64,000 nucleotides of DNA from Phoebastria nigripes (GCA_035582835.1 JAYKAV010000464.1:13403-77402), one strand, 5' to 3'. Counted from the first letter of the stretch, positions 1 to 37,341 are shown. Numbers and translations are program-made. Notes: generated by a model from the letters alone, not told the origin.

Positions 1-157
1 CCACCCCCTGAAAAAAAACGAGTCGGGAGCCGCAGCGACCCTTACGCTTTATCTCTTGGATACTCTACGTAGAAAACGGGGCGGCGGGGGCTCGCACCGC
101 CCCCCCTTTACAATATAATAAAGAAAGTAATAAAAATAATACCCCCCCCCCTTTTTT

Positions 158-163
158 TTTAAT
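158..163 (-). terminator. MFAP2: Possible MFAP2 poly(A) signal (ATTAAA)
   Basis: The minus strand reads ATTAAA 163 nt downstream of the MFAP2 stop codon, next to a homopolymer C/T tract. No AATAAA on the minus strand is visible between the stop codon and the window edge. ATTAAA is the commonest variant of the signal. The true 3' end could lie beyond the left edge. Confidence 0.35.
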
Positions 164-325
164 TATTATGTGCACAAAAAATGGACTTTTTTTTTTATGC
201 TCTTTCATGCACGGTTTCTTTAGCACCACGGTGAGGATCCGGAGCGGGATGGGTACCCAGGAGAAGAGGACGGGAAGGGGTTGGGATCCTGGGATGCGGC
301 CGGCGAAGGGGGGTTCCCCTCCAGC

Positions 326-3320
326 TCAGCATCCGCCGCAGCTGCGGGCGCAGGATGCGACCACGGTTTGGCAGAGCCCGCTGGTGGCCATCACCCCGCA
401 CTTGGAAAACTTGTCACGGCAGAGATCGGCTGCGGGGGATAGTGGGAGAGAAAGAATCCGTGGATGTAGGAAAAACAGCGGGGGAAGCAGCGAGGGACCC
501 CGCCATGGGGACGGGGACATGATGGTGCTGCAAGGGGGTGGCTCAACCCCCACCAAAATGGGATCCCAGTTCAGTCCGCTGGTTGGGGAGCGATGCCCAG
601 AGCAACTTCATTTGGTCGCTGGGACTTTTCCCCCCCCCCCATGGGAAAAGGGGTAATCCGGATGGGGACGACCCCAATTTGGGGTGCATCCCCCCCCCCC
701 CCTTACCTCGCAGCAGCTCTTCGTGGGCGCACACGGTGCGGACGCAGATCTCCTTGTTGATCACGTAAACCCGGCGGAGGCTGGATGTTGCGGGGACCGG
801 GGGGGGATAAGAAAAGATGGGGGAGGTTTAGTGCAAAAGCAGGGTGGGGGGGCTCCCCAAAATATGGGGGGGGGGCTGTCAGGGAAGCTCCCCCCTCTGC
901 TCACCTGTAAAAGCAGATCTCGTTCAGGCACTGCTTGCAGGGCTTGTGCACGGAGTAGAGCCTGGTGCAGGGGTATTGCTCCTCCCGGCAGTCTGCAAGG
1001 AGAAAAGGCAGCTGGTTTCCCATGGGGGTCTGGGAAATCCATGGGGGGAGGCCTGACGCCCCGGGGATGGGCTTAGCATCCACTTCACGCCTTCCCCCCC
1101 CCACCCTAATTTTCGCCCCGGGTGTGAGCACGGTGGCACATCCTCACCCCAGCCAGGCTAAAAGGGAGGATGAAACCCCCCGCCCCGGGGACCGAGGAGG
1201 GGGGATAAGCACTCACCGAGGGGTCCTGGCTCCGTGGGCTCGGTCTCGGGGGCAGCAGCTGTGGGGAGAGCAAATTTAGGGATGGAGCAAAAGCATCCCG
1301 CCGCCCTTTCCCTGGGTTTTAGGGCTGGAGCATCCTTAGGCTGGCACCCGTGAAGATGCTCCGGGCGGGGGAGCACAACGGGGCTAAGGGTGCAAGGGAG
1401 GGATGGAGACCCCGAGCCCTGGGGTGGGGAGGGGGCCGGCGGCTGCCACCCACCTGGGGTCGGGGCCGGCACGATTTCCTGCTGGGATTGCTGCTGGGAC
1501 TGGTACCGAAACTGCTCCTCGGGGGCACGGGGGGTGACATCTGCAAGGAGAGAGACGGTGCGGGCACACCCCAAAAACCTGGCCCCCCACCCCCCTGCAT
1601 CCCACAGGGGAACCACTTACCGTGATAGTCGTAGTAATCCTGAATTTCTGGGGAATAAAACAGAAAACAGAGCAGATGCTGAGGGTGGGTTTTAGGGAGA
1701 AAATACGCCCCATCGGGGCAATGAGCTCCCCAAAATTCTGCAGCCGGTCTGAGTGATGGGAAAACACCCTCCAGCCACCCCAGGAATGAACCTGAGCAAC
1801 ATCCCACCAGGGGTTTTTTTCAGCTTAATAAAGGCTTAATAAATAATTGGCAGTGTGAGGAAGGGGAAAGGAGAGGCACGTGTATGAGGGGGGAGATGGG
1901 AAGGTGTTAGGAGGAGGTTGGAAATTTAAGGGGCAGGAGAAAAAGGATGGAGCAAAAAGTATCAAAGCAGAAAGAGGCATNAGACCGATGTGTATTTGGC
2001 CAGAGAAAGCAAAAAAAGAAAGGAAAAAGAGNGGGGAGAGAGGTGGACNAAGCCTCTCCCAGTTCAGGGTGCTCTAACCTGATTGCTGGTCGTACTGGGA
2101 ATATTGTACCGGCTCGGGGTAGGTGATGCCTTCAAACCTGCTGTACTGTCCCTGGACCAGGAGCGCTGCTGGGGAGACGGAGGCGGGGGGAGAGGCATCA
2201 CCAGAAGGGGCACGGCCACCCCCAGCCCGGGGATTTGGGGTTCCCTGCTCTGCCTCCACCTCTCCAGCTTCACATCGTCCCCTAAAGTAGCGTCCCAAAG
2301 TCATCCACAAGCAGGGGCACGCCGCCCGGAGAGGAGGGCGAGGAAAGCGGGATGCTCACCGATGGGGGACCAGCACCAGCCCAGGATTCCTACATTATCC
2401 GGGTGCAGCCGGGGATGATCCTGGGTGATCCTGATGTCTTGCAGCACCCGGGTACCACAACCCCAGCCGGAGAAGGGGCCAGCATCCAGCTGACCCCCAT
2501 GATCCCCCGATACCCCAGGGGACCAGGGCGTTCCCTGCATCCCTTGCAGATGCCCCGGGAGCTAATCCCGCTGTGGATCCAGGGGGGCAAACGGGGTTCA
2601 AACTGCACGAGCCGACGCGATCACGCAGGCAGGATGCTTCGTGGGGTCACCCCCCATCCCCGGGACACGCCGCAACGCCCCGTTGGTCCAGCCAGCCGCC
2701 GCATCCCTCCGCATCCTCGCAAGAGGCAGCATCCNTGAGCAAAGCACCGCCGGGAACGATGCCGGGAAAGGACTTATCTTTTCTGCCCGCTACCCCCCGC
2801 GCTGCCCCCGCCTTCCCCGGGCTCCCTCGGCCTCGCCTGCTTAATGTTTTCCATCTGTTCGCTAGCCTTTGTGCCGAGCTGGTTTCGCCCAAAGTTTTCC
2901 TGGCTCCAGGCTGCCGGGTCCGTCGCCTCCCTCCTCGTTTCCATCCCGCCTTTGCCAGCCCCCCANGGGCTTACAAATATAATTTTTCTGGATGTCGTCC
3001 CGGTCCTGAGGTGCCAATTTTATGCCACCCCATGGTGCCACCTCGATGTCCCCAAAGCAGGAGGGACTCGCTTGGTGCCAGACCCCTCGCACCCTCCGTG
3101 CCCCCCAGCCTAAATGCGAGCCTACGCTGGGGTTTTGGGTTAATTTTGGGGTATAACAGTGATGAGGTGATGCTTGCCCCAGATGGGTGCAGGCACCCAA
3201 GCATCATTGGGGGTGGTGGCTGGCTCCTGGGGTTTAACGGGGTATCACCTCGCCTTGGGGACCCCCGGGGAGGGGACACTCACCTGGCAGACACAGCAAG
3301 AAGAGCCCCACCGCTCTCAT
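326..3320 (-). CDS. MFAP2: Microfibril-associated glycoprotein 1 (MAGP-1), complete, 8 coding exons
   Basis: Secreted component of fibrillin microfibrils in the extracellular matrix. Coding exons in transcript order: 3284-3320, 2079-2168, 1621-1647, 1454-1540, 1217-1258, 905-992, 707-780, 326-429. All introns are GT-AG, phases are consistent, and the sum is 549 nt (182 aa; human protein about 183). Exon 1 begins MRAVGLFLLCLP, a signal peptide that continues into exon 2 (ALLVQGQY). Exons 2-5 give the acidic, Tyr/Gln-rich N-terminal half, including QDYYDYH (the likely tyrosine-sulfation region) and a Gln-rich run QSQQQSQQE. Exons 6-8 encode the Cys-rich matrix-binding half: DCREEQYPCTRLYSVHKPC, then RRVYVINKEICVRTVCAHEE, then a ShK-like end with ADLCRDKFSKCG and SCARSCGGC before the TGA at 326-328. 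Identity is secure from these motifs and from the gene order. The three smallest exons (27, 37 and 42 nt) are normal for this gene. Confidence 0.96.
2169..3283 (-). other. MFAP2: MFAP2 intron 1
   Basis: A 1.1-kb GC-rich intron between the signal-peptide exon and exon 2. It is rich in CpG, and long reading frames appear in several frames because stop codons are scarce. No further exon, repeat array or conserved protein segment was recognised. Confidence 0.8.
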
Positions 3321-4526
3321 CCTGACAGCAGCGATGGAGGAGCAGCGCGGGCCGGGATGCAGCCGGAGGAGTCTGGATGGGGCAGAGGGAAACAAGAGGG
3401 ATTAGCGGAGCGGGGGGGACGCAGACGCCCAGACCCTTCTGTTCCCCATCCCCTACAGCAGCCCCTCTCTGCCCCCCCCCAGCATGATGTCCCTCGCATC
3501 TCTGCCTGAGATGCCCCCAGGGGCTGGCTTAAAAANAAAAAAAAAAAAACCAAAACGCAAACCCTAAAAAATAAAGAAACTTCCCCCAAAAAGGCAGGCT
3601 GGGCTTCCCGCCCCGACCGCACGCTCCTGGGGGAATTGCAAGGACCGAGCCCTGAAATATCCCGCGGGCAGGACGGGGGATGAGAAATGCCGGGATGTCT
3701 GAATCACCGCCATGGGGGGAGACATCTGGACCCCCCCCCGGCGATAACAGACCCACAAGCTGGAGGTTTGGGGCTCCTTTCCTGGGGTTTTCAGCCCCGC
3801 TCCTTGGCAAAGGGCTCATTTTGGGAGTCCCCGCCGCTGGGGGATGCTGCGTGTGCTCGGGCATCCCCTAAATCCAAGGGGATGTGGAGATTTGGGGAGG
3901 GAAAAACTGCTTTCAAGAAAAATCCCGCGCTGATGCTGGGGTTTGGCAGCCTTGGGCGCTCCCGGCTCCCTGGCGCTTTCCAAGCGGCGATTTGCATGTC
4001 GAGCGTCTGCTTTCCCCGGCGGGGAGACGGGCCAAGGCCGGCTGTGCCGCCGGTGAGCCGGGCCCCCTTCCCCGGCGCGGGCTGGCAGGGACGCCGGCTG
4101 CCCTTCCCCCTCGTCCCAAGCCAGCTCCAGGGGGAAAATTGGGGGGAAAAAAAGAAATTCTCCAAAAAACCTCCTTNGAAATCCAACCGAACGCGTTTGG
4201 CTGTCAGGGATAAAGCACGTCGGCATTCCCGGCACGCCAAGATGCCGCAGGGATGGGGAACCCCTCCTGGCACCCCCGGCTCTGCTGCTGGAGTGGAGAA
4301 ACTGAAGCACGGGTGGAGATAAGCAGAACCCATTGGTATCTCGTCCCTGCTGAGGGGGAACATCAGCTCCTCCATGCCAGGAGGCACCCAGGCACCCACC
4401 CCGGCTCCTGGCTGAGCCGCCAGCTGGGTGCAGCACCCAGGATGGGAACGCGGCTCCAGCCCCAGCACAGCATGGTCCCTGCTGGGTTTAAGACCACACT
4501 NGGGAAGATGGGGTCAATGGGACTGA
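3321..4526. other. MFAP2 upstream region, CpG-rich
   Basis: Sequence upstream of the MFAP2 start codon. It is GC- and CpG-rich, especially 3950-4260, and probably holds the promoter and any 5' UTR exons. No TATA box at a convincing distance and no 5' UTR exon could be identified by eye. Confidence 0.5.
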
Positions 4527-4870
4527 CTGCACCATCACCAGAGCACGGCATCTTCTAGAGACCACGTCCTGCACCATCACCAAAGCACAGCACCTTCTAG
4601 TGACCCCGGTGTGCACCATCACCATAGCGTTGCACTTTATAGCCACCATGTCCTCAAGATCACCAAAGCGTAGCCTCTTCTAGGAACCTTGTCCTGCGCC
4701 ATCACCAAAGCGTAGCATCTTCCAGTGACCACATCCTGCACCACCACCATAGTGTTGCCATTTTCTAGGGACCACATCCAGCACCATCACCAAAGCGTAG
4801 CATCTTCTAGCAATCATGCCCTTGCACCACCGCCATAGTTGCATCTTCTAGGCACCACATCCTCCTCCAT
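4527..4870. repeat. 42-bp minisatellite, about 8 units
   Basis: Tandem units start near 4529, 4571, 4613, 4655, 4697, 4738, 4781 and 4824, so the spacing is 41-43 bp. Each unit carries a variant of CACCATCACCAAAGCGTAGC followed by ATCTTCTAG and ACCACATCCTG. Units are diverged by point changes with only one or two single-base indels. The in-register TAG and the lack of any open frame make it non-coding. Confidence 0.92.
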
Positions 4871-6929
4871 CCCCAGGCTTGCAGGTACTGGAGATGTTGA
4901 CAACTGACTTCCAGACCCTTTCCAGCCTTGGGAAAGCCAGAAAGTTGGTCCCTACCTGAGCTGGGATCAGATAACCAAGCTCAGCCAATAGTCAGAGTTC
5001 GGTGGTCCCTAACGAAGCGCCCAGCAGCACTCCATCACCCACCCACGGCTGCACCTTGGTGGGACCCAGGTCCCTGCAAGCCCCATCTGCTTCCCACGGC
5101 AAAGGAAGTCCCAGACCTGGGTTTAAGCGAGGCTAAATGTGTCCTGGGATAAAAGGGATTGCGCGGGGATGAGCAAAACCAACATGCGGCTCTGGGCTTG
5201 GCGGGCGCTTGGCAGGGGTCCGGGAGGCTTTATCGAGCCTTAGCGGCTGCTGGCAGACCTTGGGTTTGGGAAAGCAGCTGGGTCCTGGCCAGGACAGGGC
5301 TGCTATGGGGGACCAGGGGCGTTTGGGGCTACCTCGAGGTGGCAGAAAGGGGCTGTAGATGCCCATCCTGACCTTTGCTGGTTCTCCTGATGCCGGGATC
5401 CCGCGGGATGCTGGCACCAATGTCCTGCAGCCCCAAATCACCCTGACCCGGCGCTCGTATCCCACCCAGGACAGCTTGGGGCCAGATGGACACCCACCTC
5501 CGGAGGCATCCCAAGCCATCCTCCCATCGCTCCAGCGATCCCAAGGACATGGCCACACGGCTCAGGGTTAACCTGCCCTGCCAGCCCCTTTTTTGCCCCA
5601 AAGCAATCTGCAAGTGCCCAAGGCTTCTCTCGAGGTCTAATTCCCCCTGAATTTCCCCCAGACTCGGAGATCTTGGACCAAGCTCGCGGGGTTTGGCCGT
5701 GGAACGGGGACAGACGGGTCACGTCTTCCCCCGACGGCGATGCCAACATCTTCTCCTCCCGACGGAGGACACCGAAGCGCCCGCCGCCACCTCCAAACCC
5801 AGCTGGGAGCGATGCCGAGGGTCGCCGCGACATCTTCCTTAAACCCAAGGTCTGCAAAGAGGGGACGGGGCCACCGCCATCCTCCTCCTCCTCCTCCTCC
5901 TTCCCCACCCTTGGCTTTTCCTACCACCAAAGCAACCCAGCGAGATGCTCCGGGAGGGACCCGAGGTGCCCCCCACCAAGCTCCTCTCCCCTCCGTGCAG
6001 GGGTCCGGCGACTCCAACCGCGCCAGATGTTTTTGCAACTGCACATCTGGGAACAATCAACCCCGAAGAAAGAACACCACAGTCTCTCCCTTTCATTCTG
6101 CTAAACCCCACCTTCCCCAAGCCTTTCCCCCCTCCCCCNGCTTTTTTTTTTTTCCTTTTTCCTTTCTTTTCTTTTTTTTTTAAGCTCTCCAGTTGCCAGA
6201 GAGTGGGAGAACAAAGGGAATATGAAAGGATTCAAATTTTTTTTGGCCCCCGACCAAAGGTAAAAAACCTTCTTTCCCCCATCCCCATTTTCACACATTG
6301 CATTTTCATTAGGGTCCCGTCCCCCCCGGAGGGGGGAAATAAATAGAAATATTAAAATATCCCTTTTCTACAGTCTCTTTCCAGGATGGAAAAAAAAAAA
6401 AAAAATACGGCTTCCTTCAGACNTTAGGGTATTTTTAGACTTTTTGAAGTGGTTAAAAATCTACTACAGCAGCTGTCAGGCTGCAAAGATGGGGTTCCCC
6501 CCGCGGCCACTGGCTCTTCAGCACCCCAAAAATAAGGTGGGTTTTCTTTTTATGAGAGATTAAAAGGTTGAAAACAGCTTTTGAGAGCTCGCCTTCCCCG
6601 ACCGATGGAGTTTTTAAGGCAACTTTGCAAAGCCCCAAAGATGGGGTTCAGCCCCATCCGCTGCTGGGGGGGTCCCCAGCATCCCTGCCCGATGCAGGGG
6701 GCTGGGATGGAGGGGGGGGTCTCTCTGCCCTGGTCCTTACCGCTCTGGGTGTTAGTGCTGGTCCTGCCCTTGCCCACCGCCTTGGTCTCTTCTCTCTGCT
6801 TTCAAAAACTTCGAAATGAGAGTTAAAAAAAACCCCACACTCCTACCTCCAACATGGGGGCTCCGCTGGGTCCTAATGCCACACCTGAGCCGGCCCCTTC
6901 CTCCTCCCAAATTGCTGCCTGCTAGGGAG

Positions 6930-6979
<50 letters not shown>
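6930..6979. repeat. Poly(A) homopolymer, 50 bp
   Basis: Fifty uninterrupted A residues. It could be the tail of an old retroposed copy, but no recognisable retroposon body or target-site duplication was seen beside it. Length in the assembly may be inexact. Confidence 0.9.
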
Positions 6980-6982
<3 letters not shown>

Positions 6983-8123
6983 CTAAGCGCATATCGATGC
7001 AATGGTTGTCAGGGCTATGGTTTTTTTTTTTCCAGCCGGATGAATTTTAAGTTGATTGTAAAAGCAAGGAGAGAGGAGGATTTTGTGCAGCGCCGAGCAT
7101 GCCGGCGCAGTTTAGGCTGGGTTTTGTGCTGCTGGAGGGTGAGATGAAAGGATCATGTCAGGGCATTGCTCTATGATCTCGGATAAACCCCAAAAATTTG
7201 GGATCCTGGGATCCCAATCACCCCTCCTGACTCCAAGCTTGGCATCAGCGCTCGCTCTGTCACCCAAGCAGCGAGGATGCTGCAACCCCGCAGCAGATTT
7301 AAAGCTTTATCCCAGGATGGAGGGGAAAAAAGAAAAAAAAAAATCCCCTTTTTTTCCCCACCCAGGCTGAGGATGCCGGAGCAGTTCTGCAGCCCCTGCA
7401 CGGCGGTGGAGCCAGAATTGCTGACCGTGGGGCCCTCTTTTCCCCGGCTCGCTGGCAGCTTTCCGGAGGACGCGGGATGCCGGCTACATCCCGGCAAGGC
7501 TGGGGATGCTCCCCTAAAACCCCCGAGCCCGGCAGTGACACCGAGTCCAGTGCTGGGGGATAAAAAACCTGCAAATTTTAGGCATGTTCAAAACCAGCAA
7601 CGGAGCAAACGNAGGGTGCTTGAGGGCTGGGATGGAGGGAGAAGCTCTCTGGAGACGGCCAGCGGCGTGCATGGGGATGGGGATGAGCAACGGGGAGGAG
7701 ACGGCGGAGATTTTTCACCCGTGGGGTAGGATTGCACCCATCGCACCAAGCCCATGACCAGTCGTGCCGAGGGACGAGGGTTTCTGCAGCCAGGAGGGGG
7801 TCTGACTGCTCTAAAAACAAGGAGAAGACACAATTTCAGACTAGGAGGAGAAGCAGAGGGGTTTTTAAGGTCCTCCCATCTCATATCAAGCCTGGTTTTC
7901 TAGTCTGAAGGATGGATAAAACCATCCAAACGACTCCAAACACATCTAATAGCTGCTCCCATAAAGCTTCTGCCTGCCCTGAAATCCAGCATCGTCCTTG
8001 TCCCCAGCCCTGTTAACCTCTAGCTAAGGGCAGGAGCTGCCTGTTAATAATTAAATGGACTTTGCAAAACCCCCCTGAGGCCAGGAACACCCTGCAAAAA
8101 CCAGCCAAGCAAAACACCCCAGC

Positions 8124-8157
8124 GGGGGGGGGGGGGGGGGGGGGGAAATCCCCGCGG

Positions 8158-8202
<45 letters not shown>
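8124..8202. repeat. G22 homopolymer followed by a T43 homopolymer
   Basis: An uninterrupted run of 22 G (8124-8145), a 14-bp spacer, then 43 T (8160-8202). The G run could form a four-stranded structure. Homopolymers this long are often mis-sized in assemblies. Confidence 0.9.
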
Positions 8203-8205
<3 letters not shown>

Positions 8206-8862
8206 CTCAGGAAGCCTGGTTTAATAACTCAAGCCTTGGCTAGGATTTCAGGAAACCTCTTACCTCTGCTTGTGCCTCATTTCCTGATCTAATCCCCAGC
8301 TCCCGGAGGGCAGAGAGGCGCCGCTGGCGCTCGGAGGGGTTTAGACTTTCCATGCAGGCGAGTCCCCGCAAGAACCAGCCTTCAATCCAAGAGCCGGGCT
8401 CGGAGGCGGCTGAAAAACCCTTGGAGGGCGATGCAGACAGCGCATCCCCCTCCCCGGGGATCGGCTCTTCCCCTTTCGGGATGCGGCATCTCCATCTACN
8501 GGCTTTTCCTCCGTCGAAGGAGCGAGGTTTTGCAGTCTTGGCGAGGACACCTGGGTTTTTCCAGCAAATTATTATTATTTTCTAGGAAATTCCAGCTGGA
8601 AACAGGCTCTGGGGTTATTTACTCGCTGATGCTCAGTTTGGGCTGCTGAAATCCCAGCAGTGCCGTCCCTGGGTTCACTCTCTGCTTTCAGGCATCGAGG
8701 ACAGCATCTTCCAGCCCAGATGGAGAATGAGGTGACCCTAAAACCTCTTTCACCTGCACCCCTACTCCGTCCGATACTCACCCACGCCGTCGATGCCGTC
8801 CTGCCCCAAGCAGTCCATCCACGCCAGGCAGCACAAGCAAGCGGTCAAGAAAATAGTGGTAA

Positions 8863-8868
8863 TTTATT
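8863..8868 (-). terminator. ATP13A2: ATP13A2 poly(A) signal (AATAAA)
   Basis: AATAAA on the minus strand about 750 nt downstream of the ATP13A2 stop codon, in the context CTAATAAATTACC. It is the first canonical signal seen on that strand past the more AT-rich 9535-9550 stretch, so the 3' UTR would run from 9616 to about 8845. Confidence 0.6.
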
Positions 8869-9616
8869 AGACAACGCTCACGACAGCACCATACGGAAAC
8901 CAAAAGCGGTATGTCATTCTCCCGACGGCACTTACACCTCGATGCACTGGAGTAGAGTTAAAAAATAAAGAGATTCGGGTTTTTTTAATGCTACAAAGGT
9001 CCCGTCCGAAAGCAGAAGTGCTCTGCGGGAGCATCGCAAGTGGAGAGGGTGCCCGTGGCTGGTCCCCAGGCATTGGGGACTGAGCAGCATCCTTGGCAAG
9101 CCGGGCATGGGGCAGTTTGTAAACAGTTCCTACACATCTAGGGCGGTCGCGGGGGAAGGCGGAGGGGGTTTTTTCACAGTGAGCAGAGACACGAGGCTGG
9201 GGTGGGTGCCCTCGCCATGAGAAGATCAGGGACCCTCTTCTTGGTGGTTTTGACCAGCCCTGAGAGGAAAAGGGAGGCAGCGTCCCCCTGCGAAACGGTA
9301 CCGGTGCCCAGTGCGGGGAGACGGGTCCGAGGCCAGCATGGGAGCGGGAAAGGTCCTGGAGGAAGAGCTGAGCTGGACCATTTCTCCTCTTCTTCTGGAC
9401 CTTCTCCCCCAATTTGCTTCTCCAGCATCTCCTCCTCTCGGCCACGGCTGCAGGACCGGCGCGTGCGGATTCACAGCTGCGATGCTGAGGGTCTCCCCGT
9501 GGGAGCCTGCCCGCCGCATCCCTCGATTTACCAGGATAAATAAATAAATGACAGCATCCAAGGGCTGGCAGGCAGCACTTGCCTGCAGAGCAGGCAGGAG
9601 GGAAGCCTGACGCGTG

Positions 9617-24788
<15,172 letters not shown>

Positions 24789-24852
24789 GGCGGGCGGCCA
24801 CGCGTGGGCCGGAGCCCCGCGCGCACGCAGCTCCACGGCGCGCGGCGGAAGG

Positions 24853-24944
24853 NNNNNNNNNNNNNNNNNNNNNNNNNNNNNNNNNNNNNNNNNNNNNNNN
24901 NNNNNNNNNNNNNNNNNNNNNNNNNNNNNNNNNNNNNNNNNNNN
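24853..24944. other. Assembly gap (92 Ns)
   Basis: A block of 92 Ns begins 64 bp upstream of the ATP13A2 start codon, inside a very GC-rich region flanked by tandem repeats. Part of the ATP13A2 5' UTR and core promoter is probably missing or mis-sized. The N count need not equal the true gap length. Confidence 0.98.
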
Positions 24945-25160
24945 CCCACCCCGGGCTTTGCAACCCCTCCGTGGCAGGGCAATGCAGCGGGCTCTGCCCC
25001 ACGAGGGGGGGGTGTGGGTGTGTGCGTGTCTGCACCCCCCACAACAAAATACCCGGCGTCCTGCCCCAAAAAGGGCTTTGCACCCCCACATCTTGCAAGG
25101 AAATGCACCGGGCTCTGCCCCCCAAAAGGGGCTTTGCAGCCCCCCCCCCCCTTTTCTCCC
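24945..25160. repeat. GC-rich imperfect repeat upstream of ATP13A2
   Basis: Two copies of a roughly 48-bp segment at 24953-25000 and 25073-25121 share GGGCTTTGCA at the left and GGGCTCTGCCCC at the right. A third partial copy begins near 25129 (GGGGCTTTGCAGCCCC). It abuts the N gap, so the array may continue into it. Confidence 0.75.
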
Positions 25161-27044
25161 CACTTGGTTGCAGACCCCTGCACACTCACCCGGGGGTGGG
25201 GAGCGTGCACAGCTCCCGCTACGGCAAGACTCCCTCTCGGAAAGCTGCAGTAAGGGGGATTTTGAAGCCAATAACCAGGCGCAGACCCAAATAACGCCCC
25301 TCATGCAGACCCCTCCAGCCAAAGCTTGGCTTTTGGGGGCTCTAACTGCAGCAAAACCACTGCCAGAAATAGCCAACCCCTGCCCACCACCACCACCACG
25401 CTCAGCTGCAGCCGAAAAAGCAATTGCTCTCCCCTCTGTACCCATCCTCACAGAAGGGAGTTTTGGTTTCTTTCAGAGGAAGGGAGATAAAGCCAGTATT
25501 TTCTTTGGATGTGCCTCAGGTAGAGCCTGTGCTTCCTCCCGAAGCCAAAGGTGAAGCAGATTTTGTTAATCAGAACAGAAAAACCTCAGCCAGTGCAGCA
25601 ACAGTCAAAGCAGTAAGGGGCTGCCTTCGGTTCCTCCGCACCCTGCTGTATTTCCATCCAACTCTTCTCAGCAAGCATGCCTAGCTTTTAAATAAAACAA
25701 GGCAAAAAACAGTTTGGGTTCAAAAAAAAAAAAACCAAACAAAAACTTGTTTAGTGGGAGAGGAGGAGGGGGATCACAAAGCTATCTTTATTCAAGCTGT
25801 TGACGGGAACTCCTTGGATTTAAGCGGGGAGACAAGATTATGAAGCACAGGGATGCAATTGATACAGAAATATCAGTATCATGGGACTGACAACACATCC
25901 CTGCTGTCTGACATCAGCAGCGGGGTCTTCTCCCTCACCGGACCTGCACACGGGACCAGCGCTCACCCATCCTTAACCACAGCTCGCTCGAGACACGGAA
26001 AACAGGGGCAACTCAGTGACGTGGAAGAGCAGCTCAACACACGTGGGTTTTAAGCGGTAATATCTGACCTATGGAAGTCCGTGTCACATAAACTCTCAGA
26101 AACAAAGATGTTAGCTCCAGGAAAAGAAATAAGTAATTCTATAAATTTCTGTAAATGAGAATTAAAAGCTCAACATCAGCTTGGCTTCTCGAGACACCCA
26201 CAAGGCTCCCTTACTGCAGGATAGATAAATGTATGGAAAAAACCAGAGTCATTTTTGGGGTAAGCCTTTCTAGAGCTGTACACAACTTTTTACACCACCC
26301 CAATCTTCATTTGCTGCCCACTGGCAGCATCCTGGTTACCACACCAGGTCAGAAGCAGCATCATGACATTTCTAGAAATTTCTACTACACCTAAACAAAA
26401 CAATCTATTAAACAGCAAAACAGAAAGCCCTTCCATTCTCTCCACCCCCCTAAGACCGCAAACAACTGCTTGAAGCAACAACCTACCACAAACATCACAC
26501 GTTTGAGAAATCTGGAGCTAAAACACACTTGTACTAGAGCAAAGGGAAAGATTCAACCCTGTTCTAATGAATCTCATCTACTTTAGGACTTGGAATGAAA
26601 ATAAGCATCCCAGCAGGGCAGTGGCAAGACACGTCTTTCCTAGCAGCACTGCCACCAGTATTTTGCCACATGCCTGCACCCTGTGAGCTCCAGGTCCTCA
26701 CTTTGCTCCTCACCAAGGAGCCCAGGGGATTTCACAGCAGGGTGAGATTCTTCCAACATTCCCCTTGCCCAGCCACTTCCATTGTTTTCTTGCTAATCAC
26801 CACAGGGCTTACTGCTTGCAGGTCTCTTCCTAACCGTGCATTTGCATTCACTTTAAAGACATGGGATCAAGGTCATTACAGAAATCCTGCCTCTCTGCTG
26901 TGGGGCCACTTTCAAATCCTCATCTCACAGCAGAGCCTCANGTGACCCCAGCTGCTCACACACTCAAAACTCCAAAACCAGAGAGGCTTGGGGTTCTATG
27001 ATTGAGGCAGAGGCATCAGTTCAATATTGTTAATAAAATAACAA
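25161..27044. other. Intergenic DNA between the ATP13A2 promoter and the SDHB 3' end
   Basis: GC content falls sharply after about 25400. No exon was recognised. A short TTCTATGATT near 26993 resembles the 3' end of avian CR1 retroposons but has no recognisable body beside it. Confidence 0.6.
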
Positions 27045-27066
27045 CTCTTATTTGTTCTTTACAGTA

Positions 27067-27072
27067 TTTATT
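27067..27072 (-). terminator. SDHB: SDHB poly(A) signal (AATAAA)
   Basis: AATAAA on the minus strand 114 nt past the SDHB stop codon, in the context TACAATAAATACTG. It gives a 3' UTR of about 130-140 nt, which is typical of the short SDHB 3' UTR. Confidence 0.8.
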
Positions 27073-27185
27073 GTACATGCAAACCTGTGGAAAAAACCAT
27101 ATGAAACCTTCTCTTGCTAAATCAGGTATAAATTACTTCCAGGTAAAGCGTGTCTGCAAGTTACACTTCCAGTTAGGGAACAGCA

Positions 27186-37334
<10,149 letters not shown>

Positions 37335-37341
<7 letters not shown>

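Larger units (their letters stand above)
4871..8862. other. Intergenic DNA between MFAP2 and the ATP13A2 3' end
   Basis: About 4 kb with no recognisable exon on either strand. It holds a (TCC)n run at 5880-5901, T-rich tracts near 6140-6180, an uninterrupted run of 50 A at 6930-6979, and a G22 / T43 pair at 8124-8202. The many short open frames here have no recognisable protein similarity and reflect GC-rich composition. Confidence 0.7.

Noticed and set aside
2573..3325. 250-aa open frame on the plus strand opposite MFAP2 intron 1
   Set aside because: It lies antisense to the MFAP2 intron and signal-peptide exon in CpG-rich DNA, with low-complexity composition and no recognisable domain.
26985..27000. 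CR1 retroposon 3' end (TTCTATGATT)
   Set aside because: Only about ten bases match the CR1 terminal motif and no upstream CR1 sequence was recognised; chance is likely.
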